Made by a program: the position numbers and the translations under genes
The notes under the pieces: model-generated
Told to the model about the DNA's origin: nothing
What the model saw: only the letters and a program-made list of their open reading frames with translations
Database searches by the model: none
In this document: piece after piece, positions 17,492 to 25,537 of the stretch
How positions within the stretch are numbered: position 1 is the stretch's first letter
Layout: each line of letters starts with the position of its first letter
Assembly (NCBI GenBank): GCA_018303075.1
Contig: JAGVYW010000040.1
Location: forward strand, 1-38,061
From: Candidatus Woesearchaeota archaeon
GTDB lineage: Archaea > Nanobdellota > Nanobdellia > Woesearchaeales > DSVV01
Direction: 5' to 3'
DNA length: 38,061 nt

Positions 17492-18544
17492 ATGACAACA
17501 AATCTTAATATACTAATTGAAAACTACCATCATCTGATAAAGATGAAAAAAATTAATATGTTGTTGATTGTAATATTCTCTTTGATTATTATAATCGGAA
17601 TGGTAATTGTATCTTCTTTATATTTATCGAATGAATCAAGCCAACCAATTACTGGCCAAGCTATTCTTAAGGATGATGTAAAAGTAAAAATAGGTTATCG
17701 TGAACATTTACTTTATCTTCCTGCTTATGTTGCACAGAAAAATAATTATTATGCTGAAGAAGGGTTAGAAGCAGAATTAATTAATTTTGATTCTACAAAC
17801 CAATTAGTTGAAGCTGTTTTATCAGGAAATGTTGATGCTGCAATAGGTGGGGTGAATGCTGTAGTTCCACTAACAATTGAAGGTAAAACTCCAGGATTAT
17901 TAAGAATCTTCAATTTAGGTATTCTTACTGATGACTTTGATGCATTAGTTGTTGCAAAAAACTCTAATATCAAAACAATTCAAGATTTAGAGGGAAAAAT
18001 AATCTCTTCATTGCCTGGAACAGCAGCAAAGATCTGGATGGATAGGATGCTAGATCAAGAAAAACTTAATGGAAAAATAACTATTATCCAAACTGCTGAT
18101 TCTCAGCAACTCAATGCTTTAGTTTCAGGAAGTGTTGATGCTATTTTTGTTTTGGAGCCTTTAGCAACAATCGCTGAAGAAAAAAATATTGGCAGAATAT
18201 TAATAAAAAGTCCAATTTCAAAATATTTTAGAACAGATTTACTATTTGAAACTAGTATTATGTCTAATGATTTTATCAATAAGAATCCAACAACAGCAAA
18301 GAAAATAATAAGAGCAATTGATAAAGCAATAGTTTTTATTAACAATAATCCTGATTTAGTAAGAACTTATTATTCAGAATTTACTCCTGTAGAAGAAGAT
18401 TCATTTGAAAATAAACTTCCTGTTTCACGTTATATCCCTTCATATGAGATGGATATTAACAAATTCCAAGAAACTACTAATTTATTTGCCACTTCTGGTT
18501 TGATTGAAGAAGAGGTTAATGTTTCAAAGATTTTGATACAATAA
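17492..18544 (+). CDS. ABC transporter substrate-binding protein, SsuA/NMT1 family
   Basis: A 350-residue exported binding protein. The membrane helix is at about 23-45, followed by ITGQAI and then the mature fold starting KVKIGYREHLLYLPAYVAQ. The family features VEAVLSGNVDAAIGGVNA and VSGSVDAIFVLEPLATIAEE are clear. Members bind sulfonates, taurine, nitrate, riboflavin or pyrimidine precursors; the ligand here cannot be told. The ATG at 17492 fits the palindromic TATA box. A second ATG at 17543 gives a more typical signal peptide (MKKINMLLIVIF), so the start is uncertain. First gene of the transporter operon. Confidence 0.92.
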   Translation: MTTNLNILIENYHHLIKMKKINMLLIVIFSLIIIIGMVIVSSLYLSNESSQPITGQAILKDDVKVKIGYREHLLYLPAYVAQKNNYYAEEGLEAELINFDSTNQLVEAVLSGNVDAAIGGVNAVVPLTIEGKTPGLLRIFNLGILTDDFDALVVAKNSNIKTIQDLEGKIISSLPGTAAKIWMDRMLDQEKLNGKITIIQTADSQQLNALVSGSVDAIFVLEPLATIAEEKNIGRILIKSPISKYFRTDLLFETSIMSNDFINKNPTTAKKIIRAIDKAIVFINNNPDLVRTYYSEFTPVEEDSFENKLPVSRYIPSYEMDINKFQETTNLFATSGLIEEEVNVSKILIQ

Positions 18545-18556
18545 TGAGGCTATCAA

Positions 18557-19288
18557 ATGACATTTCTTACTGTTTCTGAGCTGAATAAAGAGTATCCTAA
18601 CGTTCATGTCTTGGATAAAATCTGCTTTGAGATTCAAAGAGGAGAATTTGTCTCAGTTTTTGGACCAAATGGCTGCGGAAAAACAACACTTCTAAATATC
18701 CTCTCGGGAATGGACAATAGTTATACAGGTTCTGTAAAATTTACTGATAATAGTATAAGAAAAGCATTCATCTTCCAGAATTCAAACGATTCTATACTGC
18801 CATGGAAAAATGTACTTGATAATCTTAGATTAGATAATCAAAATATAGATGAGAGCAGGATTAAAGATGTTTTGGATGAATTAAAATTATCGAACTTCAA
18901 GAACAGATTTCCTTATCAACTATCTGGGGGGATGAAACAGCTTCTTGCAATTGCGAGATCATTTGTTTTTGAGTGTGATATCATATTTTTGGATGAACCT
19001 TTTTCTTCTCTTGACTATAATATGGCTCAAACTGTAAGAGAAAAATTTTTAGGATTATGGCAAAAAGATAAACCTACGATATTTTTTGTTTCCCATGATA
19101 TTAAGGAAACAATATTACTCTCGGACAAAATCATCTTACTAAGCAAAAGACCTGCCAAGATCAAAAAAATCATTGAGATAGAATTACCTAGACCTAGAGA
19201 CAGCACAATATTAACATCTAAAAAATTTTTAGAATATGAAAAAATGATTCTATATGAGGTTGAAAATGAAAATAAGATTGAAGATTAA
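18557..19288 (+). CDS. ABC transporter ATPase, SsuB/TauB-like
   Basis: A 243-residue ATPase with Walker A (GPNGCGKTT, about 35-43), Q-loop (FQNSND), signature (LSGGMKQ), Walker B (IIFLDEPF) and the switch histidine in FFVSHDIKET, all intact. It starts 12 nt after the binding-protein stop with GAGG as SD, and overlaps the permease gene. It powers uptake through the permease encoded next. Confidence 0.95.
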   Translation: MTFLTVSELNKEYPNVHVLDKICFEIQRGEFVSVFGPNGCGKTTLLNILSGMDNSYTGSVKFTDNSIRKAFIFQNSNDSILPWKNVLDNLRLDNQNIDESRIKDVLDELKLSNFKNRFPYQLSGGMKQLLAIARSFVFECDIIFLDEPFSSLDYNMAQTVREKFLGLWQKDKPTIFFVSHDIKETILLSDKIILLSKRPAKIKKIIEIELPRPRDSTILTSKKFLEYEKMILYEVENENKIED

Positions 19289-20096
19289 ATATGATTTATT
19301 AAAAGATTACATAGTACCTATTTCAATATTTTTGGCAGCTCTGCTTATTTATTATCTCGGAATCTTTAATAAACTCATGTTTCCAAATCCTTTTAGTATC
19401 ATTAAACAATTTTTTGTGCTAATGATATCAAAAGAGATGTATTCTGAAATTTTCCTAACTCTAAACAGAGTAATTTTAGGAACAATAATCAGCATATTAA
19501 TTGGAGTGCCATTTGGTTTAGTCTTGGGTTATTTCACCAAATTATATGATATGTTTGAATTTATTATTGATTTTTCCAGATCTATACCTGCAACAGCTCT
19601 TTTTCCTCTCTTTATGCTATTCTTCGGTATAGGTAATACTTCAAAGATTATGCTAGGAGCATGGATTGCTACATTGGTGATTATAGTCAATACCTCTTAT
19701 GGGGTAAGACATGCTAACAAAGTATATTTGAAGATGGCTAAAGTTTACAAAACTTCAAAAATGTATATTCTCTTACATATTGTCTTTCCAGGAGCTTTAC
19801 CTAATATTTTCTCTGGTCTAAGAATAGGAGTCTCATTAGTGTTGATTGTTGTCATAGTAACAGAGATGTTTATTGGTTCTGTCGATGGATTAGGACAATC
19901 GATTCTTAATGCCCAGCTTACTTATAATATCCCTAAAATGTATGCTCTGATTATCATTACTGGGATGCTTGGATATTTGTTAAATATATTATTTCTGACT
20001 TTAGAAAGAAGAATAATTCATTGGACAGAAAATAATAATAAGAATAATAATGATGATAAGAATAATGAAGATGATGATAACAACAATAAAAATTAA
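19266..20096 (+). CDS. ABC transporter permease, SsuC/TauC-like, with Asn/Asp/Lys tail
   Basis: A 276-residue permease with about six membrane helices. The BPD_transp_1 coupling loop is seen as the region from KMYILLHIVFPGALPNIFSG, matching the EAA motif that docks on the ATPase. An in-frame ATG lies at 19254, but GAGGT (19257-19261) is a good SD for the ATG at 19266, so that start is preferred; the gene overlaps the ATPase by 23 nt. The last 23 residues are a run of Asn, Asp, Lys and Glu encoded by AAT/GAT-type triplets, unlike the family, and look like microsatellite expansion. The gene ends one base from the convergent aMBF1 gene. Confidence 0.92.
   Translation: MKIRLKIKYDLLKDYIVPISIFLAALLIYYLGIFNKLMFPNPFSIIKQFFVLMISKEMYSEIFLTLNRVILGTIISILIGVPFGLVLGYFTKLYDMFEFIIDFSRSIPATALFPLFMLFFGIGNTSKIMLGAWIATLVIIVNTSYGVRHANKVYLKMAKVYKTSKMYILLHIVFPGALPNIFSGLRIGVSLVLIVVIVTEMFIGSVDGLGQSILNAQLTYNIPKMYALIIITGMLGYLLNILFLTLERRIIHWTENNNKNNNDDKNNEDDDNNNKN
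20035..20093 (+). repeat. AAT/GAT-rich trinucleotide tract
   Basis: Imperfect runs of AAT, GAT and AAC triplets encode the polar C-terminal tail of the permease. The purity suggests slippage. Confidence 0.6.
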
Positions 20097-20097
20097 C

Positions 20098-20565
20098 TTA
20101 TTTCTTTTTCAACTTAATAATATCGCCAAAAGTCATTACTCCTGAGCTTTGCTGTTTTAGATTTCCTTCATGAAGCTCTTTGTGTTCTTCAACTAACAGA
20201 ATTCCAAGTACTTTTTCTAATTTTCTTGATAATTCTAATGAAGGCATGTGCTTGCCAGCTTCAATGCTCTGTAAGAATGAATGCTTTTCATTGAGTTTTT
20301 TTGCAAATTCTTCTTGCGTTAAATTTAACTGCTCTCGCTTTTGTTTTATTATTTGAGCATAATCTTCTCTGACTAATTGTATGGTTTCAACTGCTGGAAC
20401 CTGCGGCTTTTGTTTCTTAGCTTCCTGTATCCGATGCTTTACTTCAGGACGATAATTACCAAGAACTTTGCCGAATCTTGAACAACCTTTACAAACATTT
20501 AGTTCTGTACCTTCTATGATTACTCTCAAAAGATAATCGTCCTTTCCACACATACAGCATTGCAT
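20098..20565 (-). CDS. Multiprotein bridging factor 1 (aMBF1)
   Basis: A 155-residue archaeal MBF1. The N-terminal zinc ribbon has C-x-M-C (CCMCGKD, residues 3-9) and CKGC about 25 residues later; a basic linker leads to a Cro-type helix-turn-helix (QIIKQKREQLNLTQEEFAKK then SFLQSIEAGKHMPSL). It links transcription machinery and also associates with ribosomes in archaea. The frame stays open 13 codons further upstream, but the ATG at 20565 gives the typical MQCCMCGK start. It lies 62 bp after ahcY on the same strand. Confidence 0.92.
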   Translation of the reverse strand: MQCCMCGKDDYLLRVIIEGTELNVCKGCSRFGKVLGNYRPEVKHRIQEAKKQKPQVPAVETIQLVREDYAQIIKQKREQLNLTQEEFAKKLNEKHSFLQSIEAGKHMPSLELSRKLEKVLGILLVEEHKELHEGNLKQQSSGVMTFGDIIKLKKK

Positions 20566-20627
20566 AAATCTAACACCCTTTATTTGATAATAACAATATA
20601 ACAAAAATAATAGTTATTATTTAAAAC

Positions 20628-21887
20628 TTACGTCCCTTCCTGCCATGATGCAAGATATCTTTTTTGTTCTTCTGTCAGTTTGTCGATCCTGACATGTAAT
20701 GCTTCTAATTGAAGTTTTGCAATGTGATCATCAATTTCAGCAGGCAATGTAATAACTTCGTTTTTCATTCTGCCTTTGTTTTTTACTAAATATTCACATG
20801 CTAATGCTTGACCGCAAAAAGATGTTGACATCACTTCGCTTGGATGCCCTTCTGCTGCTCCAAGATTAACCAGTCTTGCTTCTGCTAATACAAAGATCTT
20901 TTTTCCATTTAATATATATTCTTCCATATATTGCCGCATCTGTCTTGAAGTTGTATGTTTTTTTAACTCTGAGATATTTATTTCTGCATCAAAATGACCT
21001 GAGTTTGCCAATATTGCGCCTGATTTCATTTCTTTCATGTGATACAAATCAATAACATTTTTGTTTCCTGTAACTGTTACAAAAATATCTCCTATTTTTG
21101 CTGCTTCCAGCATAGGCATTACTCTGAACCCATCATAGACAGCTTGTAATGCTACAAAATTGTCTACTTCTGCAATAATCACATTTGCACCTAATCCTCG
21201 CGCGCGCGAAGATAAACCTTTACCGCAGCTACCATAGCCTGCTATAACAAAGTTTTTGCCAGCTATTAATGTGTTTGTTGCTCTAAGAATGCCATCAATT
21301 GTTGACTGACCTGTACCAATAATATTATCTAGCAAATGTTTTGTTTTATTATCGTTTACTGCAATAATCGGATAATGTAATGCTTTGTCTTTTTCCATTG
21401 CTTTTAGTCGAATTACACCCGTTGTTGTTTCTTCACAACCACCAATTAATGTTGGAATCAATTGTCTGTGTTTTGTGTGAATCTCAGAAACTAAATCACA
21501 GCCGTCATCGATAGTAATATGTGGTTTTTGTGCAATTACATTGCTTAAATATTTGTAATAATCTTCTTTTGTTTCTCCCTTATATGCCCAGACTTTAATT
21601 CCTTCTGCAGCTAATGCTGCTGCTACATCATCTTGTGTTGATAATGGATTACAACCTGTAATTGCTACTGCTGCCCCTCCTGCTTTTAGCGTTCGCACTA
21701 ATACTGCTGTTTCTTTTGTAACGTGCAATGCTAAGCCAATTGTTAATCCTTTAAACGGCAGTTCTTTTTCAAAGCGTTTTCTTATCTGCAACAATGCCTG
21801 CATATTGTTTTCTGCCAGCTCTATATTTAATGAACCTTGTTTTGCTAGTTTCATGTCTTTTATTTCATAATTAGTTGTTGTATCCAT
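20628..21887 (-). CDS. ahcY: Adenosylhomocysteinase
   Basis: A 419-residue enzyme that splits S-adenosylhomocysteine into adenosine and homocysteine, removing the by-product of methylation. Seen are ITIDDGCDLVSEIHT, GGCEETTTGV, IIAVNDNKTKHLLDN (substrate and NAD contacts) and the NAD-binding GYGSCGKGLSSRARGLGA. Length fits archaeal and thermophile-type enzymes. The open frame begins at a GTG three codons earlier, but that GTG is part of GTGAT, a good SD for the ATG at 21887, so the later start is chosen. No neighbour suggests an operon except possibly aMBF1. Confidence 0.96.
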   Translation of the reverse strand: MDTTTNYEIKDMKLAKQGSLNIELAENNMQALLQIRKRFEKELPFKGLTIGLALHVTKETAVLVRTLKAGGAAVAITGCNPLSTQDDVAAALAAEGIKVWAYKGETKEDYYKYLSNVIAQKPHITIDDGCDLVSEIHTKHRQLIPTLIGGCEETTTGVIRLKAMEKDKALHYPIIAVNDNKTKHLLDNIIGTGQSTIDGILRATNTLIAGKNFVIAGYGSCGKGLSSRARGLGANVIIAEVDNFVALQAVYDGFRVMPMLEAAKIGDIFVTVTGNKNVIDLYHMKEMKSGAILANSGHFDAEINISELKKHTTSRQMRQYMEEYILNGKKIFVLAEARLVNLGAAEGHPSEVMSTSFCGQALACEYLVKNKGRMKNEVITLPAEIDDHIAKLQLEALHVRIDKLTEEQKRYLASWQEGT

Positions 21888-21913
21888 AAGTATCACGTTC
21901 CTTAGTTTTTGTT

Positions 21914-22111
21914 TTATTTACTTAATACTTTTTCAAAAGCTGGAGAATAAATCATTGGTAATATTTTACTTTCTTTAAAAGATAAATATAAATCCAAAAA
22001 AAAAATTTCACCTGTAAAACTTCTGCAAAGTTCATCAATTGAGCTATATTTTTTTTTGCAACCTGTTACTGCAAAAAAAGCTGATAAAATTAGAGGTATT
22101 ATTTTTTTCAT
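21914..22111 (-). CDS. Small putative lipoprotein
   Basis: A 65-residue protein with a basic start, a short hydrophobic stretch and a lipobox-like AVTGC (residues 14-18), followed by KKKYSS and a polar remainder with no recognisable domain. A TATA-like TTTAAATATTAC lies about 25-30 nt upstream. The short length and lack of recognised relatives leave open that it is not expressed, but the signal peptide looks real. Confidence 0.5.
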   Translation of the reverse strand: MKKIIPLILSAFFAVTGCKKKYSSIDELCRSFTGEIFFLDLYLSFKESKILPMIYSPAFEKVLSK

Positions 22112-22172
22112 TTATTTGAAAGAAACTATTAGTAATATTTAAAGTTAATTGTATATTTTTAGTCTTGAAAAT

Positions 22173-22934
22173 TTATACCCCTGCTACCCTAAATAATGTA
22201 CCAACATAATAAGTTATAGCCATTGCTACTCCACCAACAAATATAGATTCTAATCCTAAAACTAATGCATTCTTTTTTGTAATAATTGTTTTTAATGCAC
22301 CTAGAATAAATAAACCAATCAAACTTCCAATAACTGCAATCAATAATGCATTTGAAATTTCAAAGAAAAAAGGGATTATTGGAGGCAATGAACCAACTAA
22401 AAAAGCAGCTCCTGCTAATGTTCCTGCTGCTAATGGATTATTTGGCTCTGTATCCAAACCAAGCTCTTCCCTAACCATCACATCAAGCATAATTTCCTTG
22501 TTTGAACTGATTACTTTAACAACATTATCTAGCTCCTTGCCCTTAAACCCTTTTTTGCTGTAAAAATCATATAACTCTTTTTTCTCTTTTTCAGGATCAT
22601 TATCTATCTCCCATCGTTCTCTTTTTATCTCTGATTGAACATATTCTCGATGGGATTTCGTAGAAATATAAGCGCCTAATGCCATTGATATTGTACCAGC
22701 TATTGTCCCTGCAATACCAGCAAGAAGTATTATCTTATTGTTTGCAACACCGCCTGCAACACCTGCAACTAAGGCTAGAATTGAAACTAAACCATCATTT
22801 GCGCCGAAAACTACGTCGCGAATATATTTACCACTTTTTAAATGAGGTTCTGGAATCTTATCTTCTTCTTTGAACTGAGAATTATCTTGTTTATTGTTTA
22901 TTTCTTTATTTATTTCAGCATTTATCTCAGGCAT
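22173..22934 (-). CDS. VIT1/CCC1-family iron/manganese transporter
   Basis: A 253-residue membrane protein. A Lys/Glu/Asn-rich N terminus is followed by the family hallmark YIRDVVFGANDGLVSILALV (about 38-57). A charged cytoplasmic domain (about 93-155) contains EREIR-like basic/acidic helices and VMVREELGLD, which in plant VIT1 binds metal. Three more membrane helices follow, giving five in total. Members move Fe2+ or Mn2+ out of the cytoplasm. A TATA-like TTTAAATAAG lies about 27 nt upstream of the ATG, divergent from the next gene. Confidence 0.92.
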   Translation of the reverse strand: MPEINAEINKEINNKQDNSQFKEEDKIPEPHLKSGKYIRDVVFGANDGLVSILALVAGVAGGVANNKIILLAGIAGTIAGTISMALGAYISTKSHREYVQSEIKRERWEIDNDPEKEKKELYDFYSKKGFKGKELDNVVKVISSNKEIMLDVMVREELGLDTEPNNPLAAGTLAGAAFLVGSLPPIIPFFFEISNALLIAVIGSLIGLFILGALKTIITKKNALVLGLESIFVGGVAMAITYYVGTLFRVAGV

Positions 22935-22996
22935 CTTAAATATATTGTATGTACTTATTTAAAAAGATTTATATAATCTTGAGAAACTATCTGCTT

Positions 22997-23359
22997 ATGC
23001 CAAGCTTAATTGTAAATGTCTCAACTGGAAAAGGAACTTGGGCTGAAGTAAATAAACTTATTGATGCTTTTGAATGGGAGAAAATTATTATTATTACAAA
23101 TGAATTTGGCAAAGAAAACTTTAAGCCAAGAAAGCCAGTTGAGATAATTTGTTTCAATAGTGATGCGCTTTCTTTGGATAAGCTGACAAAGAAAATAACA
23201 GAAGCATTGAAAGGAAAAATTGCTGACTTTGAAGCTGCGTTGAACATTGCATCAGGTACAGGTAAAGAGCACATGGCAATAATCACTGCACTGATCAAAA
23301 ATGGTTGCGGATTCAAACTTGTTTCTGTCAATGAAAAAAATGAGGTAGTTGATTTATGA
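22997..23359 (+). CDS. CARF-like Rossmann-fold protein
   Basis: A 120-residue protein. It begins LIVNVSTGKGTWAEVNKLI, has alternating strands and helices, then ALNIASGTGKEHMAIITALI and FKLVSVNE. The second motif resembles the GT-containing loop of CARF domains (consensus roughly LNxTGGT), which bind cyclic oligoadenylates in CRISPR ancillary proteins; no CRISPR genes are nearby. The open frame continues upstream, but a TATA box (TTTATATAAT) 24 nt before 22997 and the MPSLIV start argue for this ATG. The stop overlaps the next start (ATGA), so it is translationally coupled to the dehydrogenase. The CARF call is by eye and tentative. Confidence 0.6.
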   Translation: MPSLIVNVSTGKGTWAEVNKLIDAFEWEKIIIITNEFGKENFKPRKPVEIICFNSDALSLDKLTKKITEALKGKIADFEAALNIASGTGKEHMAIITALIKNGCGFKLVSVNEKNEVVDL

Positions 23360-24261
23360 ATGAAAAAAACAAAAGATTAATTGTTATTGATTCTACAATG
23401 CATCCTGAAGCTAAAGAATTGTTTCAGAAACTGGGCAATGTTGTTGTAACAGATACTACAAAACCTGATGAAAAAACAAAACAAGCACAGATTATTGTAA
23501 TAAGAACAAAAACAAAGATTGATAGAGAATATTTAGCTAAAATGAAAAAACTGCAGATAATTGCAACAGCTACATCAGGTGTTGATCATATTGATATGAA
23601 AACTGCTGAACAAAAAGGCATTAAAGTAGTAAGTGCAAGAGGACAAAATGCAGATGCAGTTGCTGATTATGTAATGAGAACACTGCTTTATGCAACTGAT
23701 GATATTCTATACACCTCAGAATTATTGAAAAAAGGAGGAGATTTCACAACTATTAAAAAAAATAATGTAAGAAAAGAACTACGAAGCTTGACACTTGGAA
23801 TTGTTGGTCTTGGAAGAATTGGTCAAGCAGTTGCAGCAAGAGCAAACGCTTTTGGAATGAAGATAAAAGCATTCGACCCTTATAATAAAGATGCAAAAAA
23901 TACAATTGATGAAGCGTTATCATGCGATGTTATAACATTACATTGCGAATTAACTGATGAAACTAAATATATGATTAATGAAAAAAAGCTTGCATTAATG
24001 AAAAAAAATACTATCTTGATTAATGCGTCTAGAGGAGCATTGATAGATGAAGATGCATTATACAATGCATTGCTTCATAAAGAAATAAAAGCAGCAATTC
24101 TTGATGTATTTACTGATGAACCAAAACCTTCAAAATTGTATAAATTAGAAAATACCATATGTACGCCGCATATTGCAGGAAACAGTGAAGAAGGATTGCT
24201 GCAATGCGTGAAAACTGTTTTTGATGAAACAGTGAAGGTTTTAGAAGAAAGAATTAATTAG
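23356..24261 (+). CDS. D-2-hydroxyacid dehydrogenase (phosphoglycerate-dehydrogenase-like)
   Basis: A 301-residue NAD-dependent enzyme. The NAD-binding loop is LGIVGLGRIGQAVAARA; the catalytic Arg is in NASRGALID, the Glu in DVFTDEP and the His in TPHIAGNSEEG. All three catalytic residues are present. It lacks a C-terminal ACT domain, so it is the short form; the substrate could be 3-phosphoglycerate or another 2-hydroxyacid. It overlaps the CARF-like gene by four bases. No other serine-pathway gene is present. Confidence 0.92.
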   Translation: MNEKNKRLIVIDSTMHPEAKELFQKLGNVVVTDTTKPDEKTKQAQIIVIRTKTKIDREYLAKMKKLQIIATATSGVDHIDMKTAEQKGIKVVSARGQNADAVADYVMRTLLYATDDILYTSELLKKGGDFTTIKKNNVRKELRSLTLGIVGLGRIGQAVAARANAFGMKIKAFDPYNKDAKNTIDEALSCDVITLHCELTDETKYMINEKKLALMKKNTILINASRGALIDEDALYNALLHKEIKAAILDVFTDEPKPSKLYKLENTICTPHIAGNSEEGLLQCVKTVFDETVKVLEERIN

Positions 24262-24329
24262 GTTTGATTCTTAGATTTCTTTAAGTGATATTGAAAAGTT
24301 TTATATATTAAATAAGTTATATTTATTAT

Positions 24330-24539
24330 ATGGATGAGATTAAGCTCATTATTACAAGGCATGCTAATAACAAAATGTTATGGTTAGGAATAACTGAAGA
24401 GCAGATCAGAAAAACTATACAACAAGGAGCTAAGTTCAAACAGACTGAAGGATATTTAGCTAAATATGCTTATATTTCAGTTGCTTACAAAAAGATAGGT
24501 GAAAATGAATATAAGATAAAAACGGTATTTGTTGACTAA
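24330..24539 (+). CDS. DUF4258-type putative toxin
   Basis: A 69-residue protein with the DUF4258 layout: ITRHANNKMLWLGITEEQIR (helix with conserved R-H), then short strands AYISVAYKK and YKIKTVFVD. These small proteins are often the toxin half of type II toxin-antitoxin pairs related to RelE/BrnT-like RNases. A TATA box (TTTTATATATTAA) lies about 25 nt before the ATG, so this is the leaderless first gene of the operon; the next gene encodes a matching antitoxin. Confidence 0.75.
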   Translation: MDEIKLIITRHANNKMLWLGITEEQIRKTIQQGAKFKQTEGYLAKYAYISVAYKKIGENEYKIKTVFVD

Positions 24540-24550
24540 TGGTGATTAAT

Positions 24551-24886
24551 ATGAATCGAAAAATATGCGATGAATGCGATGGAAAGATTGTTAAGAAGAA
24601 CATAGACTATATTTTTCTAGGTGAGAATCTTGGCAGTTTTCCTGCTGAAGTCTGTACTAAATGTGGAGAGGAAGTATTTACTGAAGAGATTACTAAAAAG
24701 ATTGCAGCAATTACAAAGCAAAAAGGACTTTGGGGATTAAACGATAGAACTAAAATAAATCAAATAGGCGGAAGTGTTGGTGTAACTATTAACAAGAAAA
24801 TTGCTGAATTTTTACAATTAAGAAAAGGAGAAGAGGTTATTATTTATCCAGAAAATAAAAAAAGATTAGTAATACAGGTATTATAA
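24551..24886 (+). CDS. YgiT-type zinc-finger plus AbrB antitoxin
   Basis: A 111-residue protein. The N-terminal zinc finger has C-x-x-C pairs (CDEC and CTKC) as in YgiT/MqsA antitoxins. The C-terminal AbrB-like domain has KINQIGGSVGVTINKKIAEF and LRKGEEVIIYP. It would bind DNA and silence the DUF4258 protein. An ATG at 24539 is in frame, but GGTGAT (24541-24546) is an SD for the ATG at 24551, which is chosen. The last base of its stop is the first base of the next start. Confidence 0.85.
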   Translation: MNRKICDECDGKIVKKNIDYIFLGENLGSFPAEVCTKCGEEVFTEEITKKIAAITKQKGLWGLNDRTKINQIGGSVGVTINKKIAEFLQLRKGEEVIIYPENKKRLVIQVL

Positions 24887-25464
24887 TGATTGACAAAAAA
24901 AATTTACTTGCGCTCAAAAAAGAGTTTGAAGAGTTTGAAGAAAAACGAGAAGAACTTATTAGAATATCCAGAGATATCCTGAAGTTTTCTAAACATGCAA
25001 TCTACAGTATCCATAGAGATGAGATAAAACAAGCTGAGGAAAATATCGCTGAGGCTGAGAAATTAATCAATAAATGCAACAGTATGTTAGAGAAGAATAA
25101 CAATCTTATTGATGTTTCAAGTTATTTTGCATCTTTAGAGGAGTATGTTGAAGCAAAATGTTTCTATGGAATTGTGAAGCATAAGAAAATACCAACAAAT
25201 AAAGAATTAACTGTTGGCTATGATGAATACTTTTTAGGATTGTGTGATCTAACTGGAGAATTAGCAAGACAAGCTGTGCTGTTAGCAACTAAAAAAGAAT
25301 TTGCAAAAGTAAAAGTGTTAAATGATATTGTCCATGATATTTTTGGATTTTTTTCTTCTTTAGATATCCGCAATGGAGAGCTACGAAAGAAGTTTGATGC
25401 TGTCAAATGGAATCTTCGCAAGATGGAAGATATCCTGTATGATGCGAGTATGAAAGAAAAATAG
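24886..25464 (+). CDS. Archaeal translin-family protein
   Basis: A 192-residue, all-helical protein. REELIRISRDILKFSKHAIY and the downstream YFLGLCDLTGELARQAVLLA match the translin family, RNA- and single-strand-DNA-binding octamers; the eukaryotic partner TRAX has nuclease activity in C3PO. It overlaps the antitoxin stop by one base, so it is translated with the toxin-antitoxin pair. That placement suggests either that the pair inserted upstream of an old gene, or that an RNA-processing protein belongs to the module. Confidence 0.82.
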   Translation: MIDKKNLLALKKEFEEFEEKREELIRISRDILKFSKHAIYSIHRDEIKQAEENIAEAEKLINKCNSMLEKNNNLIDVSSYFASLEEYVEAKCFYGIVKHKKIPTNKELTVGYDEYFLGLCDLTGELARQAVLLATKKEFAKVKVLNDIVHDIFGFFSSLDIRNGELRKKFDAVKWNLRKMEDILYDASMKEK

Positions 25465-25537
25465 AAATAACTTGAAATATATATTTTTATAAAAAAATTC
25501 AGAAATCTTTAAAAGCTATAACAAATATCACTAACTT

